From NCBI GenBank assembly GCA_949130495.1, contig OX422209.1, forward strand, positions 700,653,257-700,717,256: a stretch of 64,000 nucleotides of DNA. Reading direction: 5' to 3'. The DNA comes from Sambucus nigra (taxonomy: Eukaryota > Streptophyta > Magnoliopsida > Dipsacales > Adoxaceae). This document shows positions 9,320 to 20,039 of the stretch, one piece after another. Positions within the stretch are counted from its first letter, which is position 1. The number at the start of each line of letters is the position of its first letter. The position numbers and the translations under genes are program-made. A model generated the notes under the pieces. The model had not been told where the DNA came from. It saw only the letters and a program-made list of their open reading frames with translations, and ran no database searches.

Positions 9320-10657
9320 CTATTCTATTGGTTTTTTCCCTTCAGCCTTCGATACAGGTTCCTCGCCAGCAGGAGGATCATTTAATGTCTGAGGAGAATT
9401 GATAAAATTCAAGTCCTTCAACATTCTGACATTCATTACTGAAGGAGTATCCAAGAGATGATCGGGACGAGATACTTCAATTTGAGAATGAAGATTATAG
9501 TCACCAAGATATTTTGAAATTAAGCTCCGAGGAATGGCACGAGCTGGGATCCAGTCCATATCCAATTTATAGGGTGGTACAGGCAAGTCTAGTAGCCTCG
9601 GAGTATGATAATCCCACAGGTAGTGCCCCTGTTCAAGCTTCAGCACACCCAGGGCGTTCAACCATCCCTGTTTATAACCTTCATTATTGGCATTTTCAAT
9701 GCGAGCATCCAAGTGATAAAGGGCCTCATTATAGCCTGCATTCCAGAATTCGTGAGGTTGTTTATGGAATTGGAAAGTTAATCTTTCTAACTGCTCATGA
9801 AGGTTCCTGGAAAAGACATCCTTATTATTCAAAGCAGACTTCATCACAGTAGGTTGATCTTCCAAAGTCAGGATTTTCTTGGACATTTCAGACAAAGCCC
9901 GATCTTTTGCGTTCAACTGGTACGCTTGAGTTTCCAATATTGACAGAGTACGAGCTTCTTCAATACTACGAGGAGTCCTTGATCGACCCCGAGCAGCTGG
10001 AGTGCTTCGTTCCTCGTTAACATCCTGGGCAGCTCTTCCTCGCCCACGAGAACCTCTTCCTCGTCCCCGAGTAGTAGAAGAAATACCAGACCTTCTTAAA
10101 GTATCCAATTCTTGCCTTAATTTGGCATTCTCAACCTCTAAGAATGAGAACCCTTCGTCGGAGACTGGTACCAAGGCAGTGGAAGATGAAGCTGCAGACT
10201 TATACTGTGCCAACTCTGTCTGCAAATTGTTGTTCTCTTGTTCCAGCAGCTCGGCGATCTGTCTGCAGGCCTCAACTTCACCTTTTAGGGTCCTCTCCCT
10301 GACATCATACCCAGCAATGAGTTTGTCATGGCCCTTCTCGGCAGAAAGCTGTTGATATTTCTTTTCATACCCCTCATGTAGCAAGGCATTTGACTCCCTG
10401 TACTGATCCTTGAGATCTTCTAGAGTATATTGAAGCTCCTCGATCATATCATAGTAGGCCACGTTATTAGCCACTGCTCTATCAAGTAAGTCCTTCAGGT
10501 ACCGATAAGCTTCGATTGCATGCTCTGAAGCACCATGACCAAGGATATCGGCAATTTCGGATGTACTGAGGTCTGTGTGACCATCTTTATAATACTCATG
10601 GCATTACTGCATCAACTTTGTGTCGTTAGCAGACAAAAGATCCATCCTGGCCAGAAA
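9320..10657 (-). pseudogene. Antisense gene exon 4 (coiled coil, RG-rich, C-terminal domain)
   Basis: 446 codons including the stop, entered after the acceptor TCTGCTAG ending at 10658. One premature TAA lies at 10606-10604. It contains further coiled coil, the GRGRGSRGRGR segment near 10060-10030, and a Tyr/Trp-rich C-terminal region (EGYKQGWLNALGVLKL). A matching decayed exon occurs in the second Tat element at 62230-62928, entered by an acceptor at the comparable place. Confidence 0.75.
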
Positions 10658-10830
10658 CTAGCAGAGAAAGAAAAAGAAGATCAAGACAGAGTGCAGATAA
10701 AGAAGAGACAATCATATGGAAAGAAAGAACTCAAATTTTATTAGATCATAAGGCAAAAGTTACAAAGATCTGAGATACAAAGTACAAGTAAGGAGAAAAA
10801 ATAGAAAGATAGTACCGAACAACTTCACAC

Positions 10831-11648
10831 CTTTTCCTTGTCTCCCAAGACTTTCTCGGGAGGCTGGGACGAGGAGCTTGGTTGCTCGGTGGGAACACTG
10901 ATTTGATCGGCTAGAGTTGGGATTTGTTCAAGAGGAGCAGGCAAAGAAGAAATCTCCTCAGCAGATGTCTGATTGGGTTGAGGAGCATGGATCTGATCAC
11001 CCACAATCATTGAAGATTCTTCAGATGCAGCTTCGTCTTCATCTTCGTCTTCAATAACTGGAGGAGGACCAGGGAGATGTTGTTGAAATAGCTCGGAGTC
11101 CTCGCTCACCTTCAATTCCTGCAAGGCAGCAACCCAACCATCATGGAAGAATTTCAAACTTCCATAATTCACCTGGGTCATCATTGCTGCTACCCCCTAT
11201 CCCATCCTTTATCCCAACCAGTTCGAAAGGATTTCTTCACAGCTGTTTTTCTCTTCATCTTCTCCGAGGAGAGCTTCTCGGATAGAAGGTCCTCGGAGGC
11301 TCTCAGCTTGGCCTCCAACTCCTCCTTCTGACGATTTGCTTCGCGCAGAAGTGTCAGCTCTTCCTCAGCTGATTTCAGTTTATTTTCAAGCTCCCCGAAA
11401 GTAGTGAGCTTCTCGGAGTATTTCTTGTTCTCCCTCTCCAAGTCCTTCACCTTGTTTCCCAACTGCACCTTTTCTACTTTAGATGCATCCAATTTCTTCT
11501 CCCATACACCTTTATCCTCGTCGTACTTCTGACGGGATTCCTTCAGAGATTGGGCCAAACCCTGGAATGCATCCTCTACTCTAGACGAGGAGCTTGAAGC
11601 CTTGAGCGCTTCATCTTTCTTCACAATGGTGTTAAAACAACTCACCAG
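10831..11648 (-). pseudogene. Antisense gene exon 3 (coiled coil and acidic tail), frameshifted
   Basis: The acceptor TTTTTTCAG ends at 11649. The first half is a long heptad-like coiled coil (KKLDASKVEKVQLGNKVKDL and following). The frame breaks at the C5 run 11193-11197 (G5 on the coding strand) and resumes as MMTQVNYGSLKFFHDGWVAA. After that come an acidic run EDEDEDEAASEE and a Pro/Ser/Gln-rich end. The donor is at 10830 in the context AAAAG/GTGTGA. Confidence 0.72.
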
Positions 11649-11730
11649 CTGAAAAAAGAATGTAGTGATGATTTAGTGCCGAGATACATATATTGATAGA
11701 AGGAAAAATTCAAGATAAAAAGAAACTTAC

Positions 11731-12404
11731 TGAAGCAATGTGACGAGTAGCTAGGGATGTCAGCATATCCCTAGGCATGTTTTCCTCGATGCCTTGAACT
11801 TCAGGAATAATCCAAGTTTTTACCGAGCTCATTGCAGAGCTCGGGGGAATGATGGTTGGAACACCAGCTCCACTAGTTTGGAGCTGGGGAATGGATTCAG
11901 AAAAATTAACCGAGGAGGATTTCTTCAATCTCCTTAGTGGAACTTCAGCAGTTTCAGCCAAAGAACCCTTGGTGGGGGAAATAGTGATCACTTCCACAGA
12001 AGTACTTTTCTTGCTCGGAGCCATTGGAGGCTTCTCGGCAGCCTTCTGAACAGCAAAAGAAGAAACAACATCAATTTTCTTGGTCCCCTTTGGGACTTCA
12101 GCCTTGTTCCTCTTTCCATCCCCGGCAGAGGAAGTCTCCTCGAAGATAGCAGGAACTCTTCTCTTGCCCATCTTCTGACTTAGAGGAATATGGGATTCTG
12201 GTGAAGATTCCTCGGAAGCTGGCAATGGGTCACTAATGCTGACCACGGGACGAGCAGTAAAGGATGATGTGTAGCTCCTGTACTGCAACAAATATGAAGC
12301 AGACCTGATGTGCTCGTCTGCAACCCTCTGATGCAAACTCCAGATATGTTTCAACTGTTTTATATTGACTTCTGACTCTTTTGGAGTTTTTCTCTTGCTG
12401 TCAA
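11731..12404 (-). CDS. Antisense gene exon 2 (low-complexity linker)
   Basis: 674 nt, entered through the acceptor TTTGCAG ending at 12405 and left through a strong donor GTAAGT at 11730. Rich in Ser, Pro and Lys, with the basic patch QKMGKRRVP that could act in nuclear import. No stop within the frame. No catalytic motif recognised. Confidence 0.72.
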
Positions 12405-12495
12405 CTGCAAACAAGAACATATTGAAATATCAGTCATACATTTTATCAAATACCATGAAATCATAATTTCAAAAACAAAATAAGATGAAAACGAC

Positions 12496-13000
12496 TTATC
12501 CCATTGCCATATGGGGGGCATCTGGGATCCTCATATACTGCATCTCCAACCAAAGGGGCATGTTGCCAATTTTTTATAACTGCCCCGTGTTCAAAATAAT
12601 CCCTGTTGGCATCAGGGAGGTTGACTATTAAGGCCCTATTCAAAAACCTAGTTTTTAAATAAAAAACGTTGTCTAAAACAGCCCATCTGTAACAGTACAT
12701 AATCTCAGGAATTCCTATACGAGTTCCATGAGTTTGATTTAACCTATATACCCCATTAACTATTCTCCATGTGTTGGGGGCTATTTTTGCAGGGACAACG
12801 TCGAAGTACTGACAGAACTCTAAACACAACGGATTTGGTGGAAAAGAAAATCCACATTCAGCAATAAATAGGCTAGGGAACCAGTGTCCCTCAGCCAAAT
12901 CAAAATAACTTGAAGGCTCAGAAAGAACCTCCAAAGTTACCCAAGAAGGAATAGAGAAGTCAGAGCGGAACTTCTCAAGAGATTCAATAATGTAAACCAT
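12496..13000 (-). CDS. Antisense gene exon 1 (N-terminal transposon-associated domain)
   Basis: 505 nt, 168 codons plus one base. The block FPPNPLCLEFCQYFDVVPAK followed by APNTWRIVNG resembles the conserved core of the plant family Transposase_28 (putative gypsy type transposon); this is from memory, not a search. The donor GT is at 12495-12494 (context ATAA/GTCG, weak), and phase 1 matches exon 2. Uninterrupted. Confidence 0.75.
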
Positions 13001-13154
13001 GATGAATAAAAGAAGAAGGAAGAAGAGCTTACAGGGAAAAAAGGAGATCTGTTGACAAACGAAGGAGGAAATGAACGCACAAGAGAGAGAAAATCTTTAG
13101 AAAACTCGAAAGCAGAAATTGAAAAGGTAGAAGACGATGGGATTGCCTCTGAAG

Positions 13155-13162
13155 TTTAAATA
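13155..13162 (-). promoter_or_regulatory. Possible TATA box for the antisense gene
   Basis: TATTTAAA on the minus strand, about 155 bases upstream of ATG 13000 and well inside the element, so the antisense gene may have its own promoter independent of the LTR. Motif only. Confidence 0.35.
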
Positions 13163-13404
13163 CCTTGCCATGGGAAACGGCGAAAGAAATTATTACAAAA
13201 AGGAAATATTACGCTACCGGCGGCTAAAAGGACAAAAAGGGCACGAAGATCGAAGCGCCTATAAAAATGCAAAAAGGCGGATTCTGCGAATTTGGAAGGA
13301 AATTTAAATACGAAGAAAAGGCTCCTAAAACCCAGGAAGGTCATTTAATATCGCCATATACCGAGAAAGAATGTTCCATACTCCTCAAAGTTTGAAATAT
13401 GAAA

Positions 13405-13417
13405 CATTGGGGGCTTC
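13405..13417 (+). promoter_or_regulatory. Polypurine tract before the 3' LTR
   Basis: ATTGGGGGC followed by TTC directly abuts the 3' LTR start at 13418. This is the expected plus-strand primer site, and its last base or bases reappear in the GATC junction at 1649-1652. Confidence 0.75.
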
Positions 13418-13984
13418 TGTTAACACCAAAATTAGTATGCTGATGTGGACGAATAATAAGAAGACACGTGTCAATCTACGTGGCACAATAGCAACGAGGA
13501 AGATTGTTTCCCCGACCAACATACTCACTCCGAGGAACACCAACCCTCCGAGGAACTCTTATCCTCCGAGGAACTCCAATGCTCCGAGGAACTTTTGGAC
13601 GACGAGCAACTAAGGCGGTTCAAGCTGCACCTCGACCACAGCATTAATTGCCAGATAATCAACAGTTCAACTATTCATTGAATGCTTATCATCTTGACGC
13701 GCATGTTTGAAGAACATTAAATGAATTACCCTTTCATATGTGTATCATTTAATGTAACACCCTTTCATGTACAGCCTAAGGGCTATAAATACCTTGTATC
13801 ACCCTCATTCAAAGGGACGGGAATTTCTTGAGAGAACTTGTAAGCGAGAATTCCCAAACACTCAGCAATAACATAACAGTGGACGTAGGCTATTCATACA
13901 AGGCTGAACCACTTTAAAAATATCCTGTCTCATTTATTTATCTGTGATTAAATTATTAGAGTGATCTAGTTTTTTACATCAACA
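13418..13984 (+). repeat. LTR copy c (3' LTR)
   Basis: 567 bp, TGTTAACACC start and AACA end, TATA-like box at 13783-13791. Differs from copy b at about six sites by eye, about 1%. Confidence 0.94.
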
Positions 13985-13989
13985 CTTAT
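13985..13989. repeat. Target site duplication, right copy (CTTAT)
   Basis: Matches 1077-1081 exactly and defines the right end of the insertion. Confidence 0.85.
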
Positions 13990-14129
13990 AAAATGTAAAG
14001 TTATCTTATATAGGCTGTGGTGCCTCCCAGTATATTTTTACTTGCTATTATTTCTCCTCCTAATAAAATATATTAACAGGTGTGAGAACACAAAAAGTAT
14101 TTGCAAAAGTATAAATTAAAATATAAAAA

Positions 14130-15170
14130 AAGGTAGAACACCTTCGTACCTCAGGATCCAAGGGCACTGGAGTGCTCACAGTCTTAAGAAAGTGCCAAGA
14201 ATAAATATAAGTTATGACAGTTTAGTACCTAAGGCTCCAAGGGTACCGGAGCACTCACAGTTTTGAGCAAGTGCCAATTATAAATATAAGGTACGAAAGT
14301 TTAATACCTAAGGCTCCAAGGGCACCGGAGCTCTCACAGTATTGATCAAGTGCCAAGTATAAATATATGGTACGAAAATTTAGTACCTAAGGATCCAAGG
14401 GAACTAAAGCACTCACATCCATGAGTAAGTGCCAAGTATAAATATAAGGTACGACAGTTTAGGACCTAAGGCTCCAAGGGAACCAGAGTGCTCACAGTAT
14501 TGGAGAAGTGCCAAGTATAAATATAAGGTACGACAGTTTAGTACCTAAGGCTCCAATGGCACCGGAGCGCTCATAGTATTGATCAAGTACCAAGTGTAAA
14601 TATAGGGTACAAAATTTTAGTACCTAAGGCTCCACGGGCACCAGAGCACTCATAGTATTGAGCAAGTTCCAAGTATAAATAAAAAGGTACGATAGTTTAG
14701 TACCTCAGGCTCGAAGGACACCAGAGCGCGAACAGTATTGAATAAGTGCCAAGTATAAATATAAGGTATGACAATTTAGTACCTAAGGCTCCAATGGCAC
14801 CAGAGCGCTCATAGTATTGGGAAAGTGCCAAGTATAAATATAAGGTATGACAGTTTAGTACCTAAGGCTCCAAGGGCATCGGAGCGCTCACAGTATTCAG
14901 CAAGTGCCAAGTATAAATATTAGGTACAATATTTTTGTACCTAAGGCTCCAAGGGCACCAGAGAGCTCATAATATCAACCTGAGAATAAACAAATAGGTT
15001 GAGTAGTCGAGAAAGTGTTAAGTATAAATAAAAGGTATGATAATTTAGTACCCCGGGCTCCAAGGATATAGGAGCGCTCACAGTATTGAGCAACAACCAA
15101 GTATAAATAAAAGTTACGACATTTTAGTACCTCAGGCTCCGAGGTCATAGGAGCACTCACAATCTATATG
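14130..15170. repeat. Minisatellite, about 79-80 bp unit, about 13 copies
   Basis: Each unit carries TTTAGTACCTAAGGCTCCAA, an ACCGGAGCGCTCACAGTATT-like segment, then AAGTGCCAAGTATAAATATA. Units are about 80% alike. No gene. Confidence 0.9.
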
Positions 15171-15850
15171 AAAGTACCCCACAGTTAGAGGGTTAATTTC
15201 AAAATTTTAACTTTCTCAGTTATAAGCAAGTACCCCATAGTTAGAGGGGTAGTTTCGAAATTTTAACGTGCCCAGCCTATATGCAAGTTCCCCACAGATA
15301 AAGGGGAAACTTAAAATTTTTAACTTGCTCAGCCTATTTGCAAGTACCCCATAATTATAGGGGTATTTTCAAAATTTTGACTTGCGCACTTATATGAAAG
15401 TACCCCACAGTTAGAGGGGGCAAATTTAAAATTTAAACTTGCTCAATTATAGGCAAGTACCCCACAGTTAGAGGGGCAGTTTAAAATTTTAACTCGCGCA
15501 ATTATATGCAAGTACCCCATAATTAGAGGGGCAGTTTCAAAATTTTAACTTGCGCAGTTATATGCAAGCACCCCACAATTAGAGGGGCATCTTCAAGATT
15601 TTAACTTGCTCAGTTATATGCAAGTACCCCGTAGTTAGAGGGGTAGCTTCAAAAATAATAACTTGCTCAGCTCATGTGCTAGTACCCCGCAGTTAGAGGG
15701 GAAGCTTCATAAATAATAACTTTCTCACCTGATATGCAAGTATCCCGCAGTTAGAGGGGTGGCTTCAGAAATGATAATTTTCTCATATCTCATGCAAGTA
15801 CCTCACAGAATACGGGGCATTTCTAATTGAGAAAATTCTCACAGTAAATA
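15170..15850. repeat. Minisatellite, about 58 bp unit, about 11 copies
   Basis: Units contain CAAGTACCCCACAGTTAGAG then TTTCAAAATTTTAACTTGCT. Starts abruptly where the 80-bp array ends, with CAAGTACC shared between families, suggesting one derives from the other. Confidence 0.88.
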
Positions 15851-16690
15851 GAGCAGGTCATTGTTAATAGACATCAACACAACACATATGCAAAGATAGC
15901 CTCGTGTACTTTTGGTCTAGGGTCCCTCGATATTGAAGAAACTAATGATGGCATACAAAAGCCTTTTGGTTTGCCAAACGTAAAACATTTTGCACAAGGG
16001 GACTATTATAGAGGGGTACTGACTCACAACAAATGTCATTCGTGGCGAGGGAGTTCACTACGAGGGATCCCTATACCAAAACCACAACCAAAGGGGTGAA
16101 TGATAGCAAGGTAGTCCACTACAAGGGACCCCTTAGCTAATACCACAGTAAATGTACGATTTGGGCGAGGGAGTACACTTCGAGTGGCCCCTCTTCCAAT
16201 ACCAACAAAAGTAACAGTTTGAGGATGAGGGATTCTACCACAAGTGACCCCCCAACCAAAATTAAAATAAGAAATAGTTTATGACAAGGGAGTCCACCAC
16301 GGGTGGCCCATCGATCAAGAGCAATGTTACAAAACAATTGGTGCTGAGGGGTTTCACCACGAGTGGCCCCCAGCTACAATCAAAGGCACGAATAGTTTAT
16401 GGTGAGGGATTTCACTTCAAGTGACCCCTTTGCCAAATGAAAATTCAAAGAGGAAAACCTAAGGCAAGGGATTCCAAGATGAGTGACCCTTTTGCCAAAG
16501 ACAAACATAAAAAGAAGAGGGTTTACCCGTAATGGCTCGCTTGGAAATAAGGTAAAATGAGTTATGGCGGGGAGACTCACCTTGAGTGCCCCCCTCTCCC
16601 CAAAATCAATGCAGGAAAGATAATGACTAAGGATGAGTAATTCCACCACTAAGGACCCCTCAGTCACTCCAAATCGAACATGTAATGATG
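15851..16690. repeat. Degenerate minisatellite, GAGGGATTCACCACGAGTGGCC-like
   Basis: Irregular units of about 55-65 bp with a GAGGGAnTnCACnACGAGTG then CCCCT pattern between about 16040 and 16680. Positions 15851-16040 are a transition with fragments of the same motif. Open frames here reflect the repeat. Confidence 0.7.
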
Positions 16691-16799
16691 TGATGGGATG
16701 AAAATTTTCATATTCTTAGACGAAGTGATCATTTAGTACAAAAACCTTTTGTATACCCAACACAAAGATTTTTGTACGAGGGGACTAATGTAGAGGGGT

Positions 16800-17470
16800 G
16801 TCTAGCTACTATTCTAAAATAGATAAGGGCGAGTGACACCACCTAGAGGGGCTTCTATTACCCAAGTTAACAAGAAAATATTTAGAGTGAGGAGGTGTCC
16901 ACTACGAGTGGCCCTATGACGAGGTTTAGTACCTAGACGAGGGGACTCACAACGAGCAACCCCTATACTGAATAATGAGGCCCCATAAAAAGGCTAAGGA
17001 CGAGGGGGTTCACTATGATCAACCCCTCTGCCCAAGATAGAAGGCCACAAAAAAGGCCAAGGACGAGGGTCTCACTGTGAGCAATGCCTCTACCCAAGAT
17101 AAAAGGCTACATAAAAAGGCCAAGGATGAGGGGCTCACAGCGAGCAAGCCCTCTACCCAAGATAGAAGGCCACAGAAAAAGGCAAGGATGATGGGCTGAC
17201 AATGAGAAACCCCTCTACCCAAGATAGAAGGCCATAGAAAAAGGCCAAGGCCAAGGGGCTCACCGAAAGCAACCCCTAAACCAAAGATAGAAGGCCACAT
17301 AAAAATGCCAAGGACGAGGGGCTCATCGCGAGCAACCCCTCTACCCAAGATAGAAGGACACGGAAAAATGCCAAGGACGAGGTTATTCACAATGAGAAAC
17401 CCCTCTACCTAAGATAGCAGGACACAGAAAAGGGCCAAGTACGAGGGGTTCACCACAAGCGACCCCTCTA
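16800..17470. repeat. Minisatellite, about 60 bp unit, about 8 copies
   Basis: Units contain CCTCTACCCAAGATAGAAGG, CCACAnAAAAAGGCCAAGGA and CGAGGGGCTCAC. Best preserved from 16980 to 17440. The minus-strand open frame of 123 codons at 17390-17019 is a translation of the repeat and not a gene. Confidence 0.88.
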
Positions 17471-17630
17471 AAACCAACTTACTGATCGTTTTAACCTTTT
17501 TTACTTTACTATCAAGGACACGAACTAAACCTTCACAAAAACAAGTGTGACTGGCCCAAACTAACACCAACGTCGAAAGATCCACTACTGACCTCCCCAC
17601 TTCACTCTTGAAAGAAACCTTGAACCTAGA

Positions 17631-17642
17631 GCTCTAATACCA
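17631..17642 (-). promoter_or_regulatory. Primer binding site of a minus-strand element (iMet tRNA type)
   Basis: GCTCTAATACCA on the plus strand is the complement of TGGTATTAGAGC, one change from the initiator-Met PBS TGGTATCAGAGC seen intact at 36722-36733. As there, two bases separate it from an LTR-like end. Confidence 0.6.
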
Positions 17643-17644
17643 TT

Positions 17645-19933
17645 TATAATGCCCCAACTCGGATTAATGGGTTACCCATTGTCAATCGGTTCAACCCGAG
17701 CATTAGGTGTGAAATGCAATGAAGAAACCTATATAATGTTGCTAGTCCAGTTTTATTTTAATTAACATTTCACTTATTTTGCATGAGATTCCAATTTCAT
17801 GTCCGACCTTTGTGAAGGACCCATGGAAAGCATCCTCGGAGTCCAAGCATACAGAGCGACTAACACAAAATTAAACATAATACTTACTTGCATAATTCTC
17901 TCAAAATATGGACCCAGACCAAACCTACCATAACAAAGACGAGGGTGTGACGTAAAATATACAAAATGTAGTATAGAAACGAACGACAGAAAGAAGACTC
18001 AACTCATTATACATATATGCACATAAAAATACCTTGCTTATATATATATATACATACTTATGTAATCGTTTTACTTTCGAAAATGTTATTCTGCCCGATT
18101 AATTTACCTTAATCTCATAAAAGATTACTTCTTTATTAATTTGACATTTATCCTTCTATTTAACACACGCGGTTAAATACTTGAAATCACAACACTTCGT
18201 TTAACTGAAATCATTTCCTTATCGAAATTACCCTTTCCATTTAAAGCGATGCACATTATTATTTTCATTGAAATAACCTCTTTCAACACAAGAAAATACC
18301 ATGTTAGAAAATACTTCTTTAACCTTTGAAAACCTTTCACAACACACCTTGGTGTCAATTATGGGTATACCTTCTTGGGTTTCTTAACTCACCCACTTAC
18401 TGCTACACATTCCCTTTTCTTTAGTTTATGGAGACATTAATCAATTTACACATTTATTTCCACTTTATCCTTTACCAAAACATTCACTAATTCATTCAAG
18501 TTAGGTTGCCTAATACATTTTACCAAACAACCCATTTCTTGACATGTTACGTAACCCTTTATCTTTTTCTCGGAATCTTCCCATAACCCTGTACTTTAAC
18601 GGGATTCACATCGCCGATGATGCCACCATATGCTCTGGCCAGTGGTTTTGGTTCTTTCACCCCAGGGCTCCGGGCTCTCCTTAATTATCCTGATGTTATC
18701 TAAGTTCCTTTTATGTGTTTTAAAATATTACGAATGTCAACATTATTCCCTTTTTCCCTTTATACCCGGTCGATGCCAAACCCGGGGTTTCAACCCAATT
18801 TACGTTATACTTTGAAATTATCATTTCGTCTCCTTTACACTTTAACTTTGATTTTATTCCCAAAATAGTAATCATTTATGACCAATTTCTGTAACACCCT
18901 TTCCAATAATGCTATTTCATAAAAATGTTCCACCTTAAGTAAAATTACCATTTTACCCTTCTGTTTCCAAACTTGTCGTTTTCCTCCATTTTACAAGTGT
19001 TGTTTTTCCAAAAACACCTTTTTAACATTAGGGGTATCATTCTTCTCAAGTTGGAAACCTATTTATTCCATTATTTATTTTCCAATTTCATAACTGTTAA
19101 TCTTCCAAAACATTCTTAAGTTACACGTACCAACTTCCGAATGTTTAACCATTAACACTTACCAACGCCTTTACTAATCATATTTTCAAATTAGACATTT
19201 CTTTACTTTCTTTATTTAATAAATCTTATTACTCTTAAAGACTACTTTTTATAAAAAAAAATATCATTTCCCTTTTACTAACACATGTAGTCTTACACCC
19301 TTATATTCATCACACCTTTAACCCCCTTTTCACAATTTGAAGATTAAAATTTCAAATTTTCTTATTTCTTATTTAAACCCAATAAAAGCTCCTTTAAACT
19401 TATTCACATATTTATTATAAAAATACTATAAGTTTACATACATGAGAAGATGAATTTTAAATCCTAAAATCCAATTAAAGGGGCTAAACATGTTTTTCAT
19501 TCTAAAATTCATAATACTCCAAAAATTGATTTTTAATACCCAAAGGACATTTTATTCTTTCAAACTCAACAAATGCCAATTTTTCATCATATCTTCATTT
19601 TTTGCAAGAAACTTTGTTATATTATTTCACCAGGCATTTTAGCAAATAAAAATCTTTTACCAACATTTTATTTCATGAAATGTTCACCATTAGATTTCTA
19701 GAAAATATACTATTTTCATAAATATCAAATTCTGAATTTCAAGACTTTGAAATAGTTTCATGAATACACTATTTTCATGAATATCACTAGCTAGAAAATA
19801 CACTATTTTCATAAATATCAAATTATGGATTCGATGAACCATGGTATGACCCTTAATAAAAAAATGAAATCGTGGCTGGAAATCTTCCAAGATGACAATA
19901 CCTACGGTGAGGAACGGAAACACGAGGTGTAAC
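17645..19933 (-). repeat. Probable LTR of a minus-strand gypsy element (right limit uncertain)
   Basis: Starts TATAATGCCCCAACTCGG, a decayed form of the TGTAACxCCCC ends common in chromovirus LTRs. The right limit may be at CACGAGGTGTAAC (19921-19933), which resembles the opposite LTR end, giving about 2.3 kb. The body is AT-rich with no open frame. An imperfect triplication of AAATACACTATTTTCATAAA lies at 19699-19830. The partner LTR would be left of the window. Confidence 0.45.
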
Positions 19934-20039
19934 CTCTGACTGACAAGACCATGGAAAACATTGAAAACTCTGGGAACAATGACACCGAGGAGTCCTTTAA
20001 CTTATAGACATTGGGGTTGAGTCTCTGTATGATTCACTA

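Larger units (their letters stand above)
9320..13000 (-). pseudogene. Antisense gene of Tat element, four exons, coiled-coil protein
   Basis: Starts at ATG 13000 and ends at TAG 9322-9320. Exons are 13000-12496, 12404-11731, 11648-10831 and 10657-9320; all three introns are GT-AG (91, 82 and 173 bp). Exon phases fit: exons 1+2 sum to 1179 nt, and exon 4 is 1338 nt. Exon 3 is 818 nt, one short of 819, explained by a lost base in a run of five (11193-11197) where the frame shifts. Exon 4 carries TAA at 10606-10604, one C-to-T step from CAA. The product would be about 1,110 residues: an N-terminal domain resembling the plant 'putative gypsy type transposon' family, a Ser/Pro-rich region, a long coiled coil, an acidic run and a GRGRGSRGRGR segment. 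Antisense ORFs are known in this lineage; their role is not known to me. Confidence 0.8.
1082..13984 (+). mobile_element. Tat-clade Ty3/gypsy retrotransposon with tandem 5' LTR
   Basis: A 12,903-bp element with order LTR, GATC, LTR, PBS, gag-pol, hairpin array, antisense gene, PPT, LTR. All three LTRs are 567 bp, begin TGTT and end AACA, and differ from each other at only about 6-10 positions by eye, so the insertion is recent. Placement in the Tat lineage rests on the order protease, reverse transcriptase, RNase H, a second RNase H, integrase, plus the antisense gene downstream of pol; dual RNase H and antisense ORFs are known for Tat-type elements. The element is flanked by CTTAT on both sides. 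It is defective through nonsense codons in gag-pol and a stop plus a 1-nt deletion in the antisense gene, but cis signals look intact. Confidence 0.93.
1..19933 (-). mobile_element. Putative minisatellite-filled non-autonomous gypsy element (LARD-like), left end outside window
   Basis: Inference from three facts: a PBS and LTR-like sequence at 17631-17645 in minus orientation; an interior directly upstream made of at least four minisatellite families without gag or pol; and the Tat insertion splitting those repeats with a TSD. Large retrotransposon derivatives with no coding capacity are known in plants. The matching left LTR and PPT are not in view, so the identity of 1-1076 as part of it is assumed from position and repeat style. 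Confidence 0.4.

Noticed and set aside
17019..17390. 123-codon minus-strand frame rich in Gly, Leu and Pro
   Set aside because: It is a direct translation of the 60-bp minisatellite.
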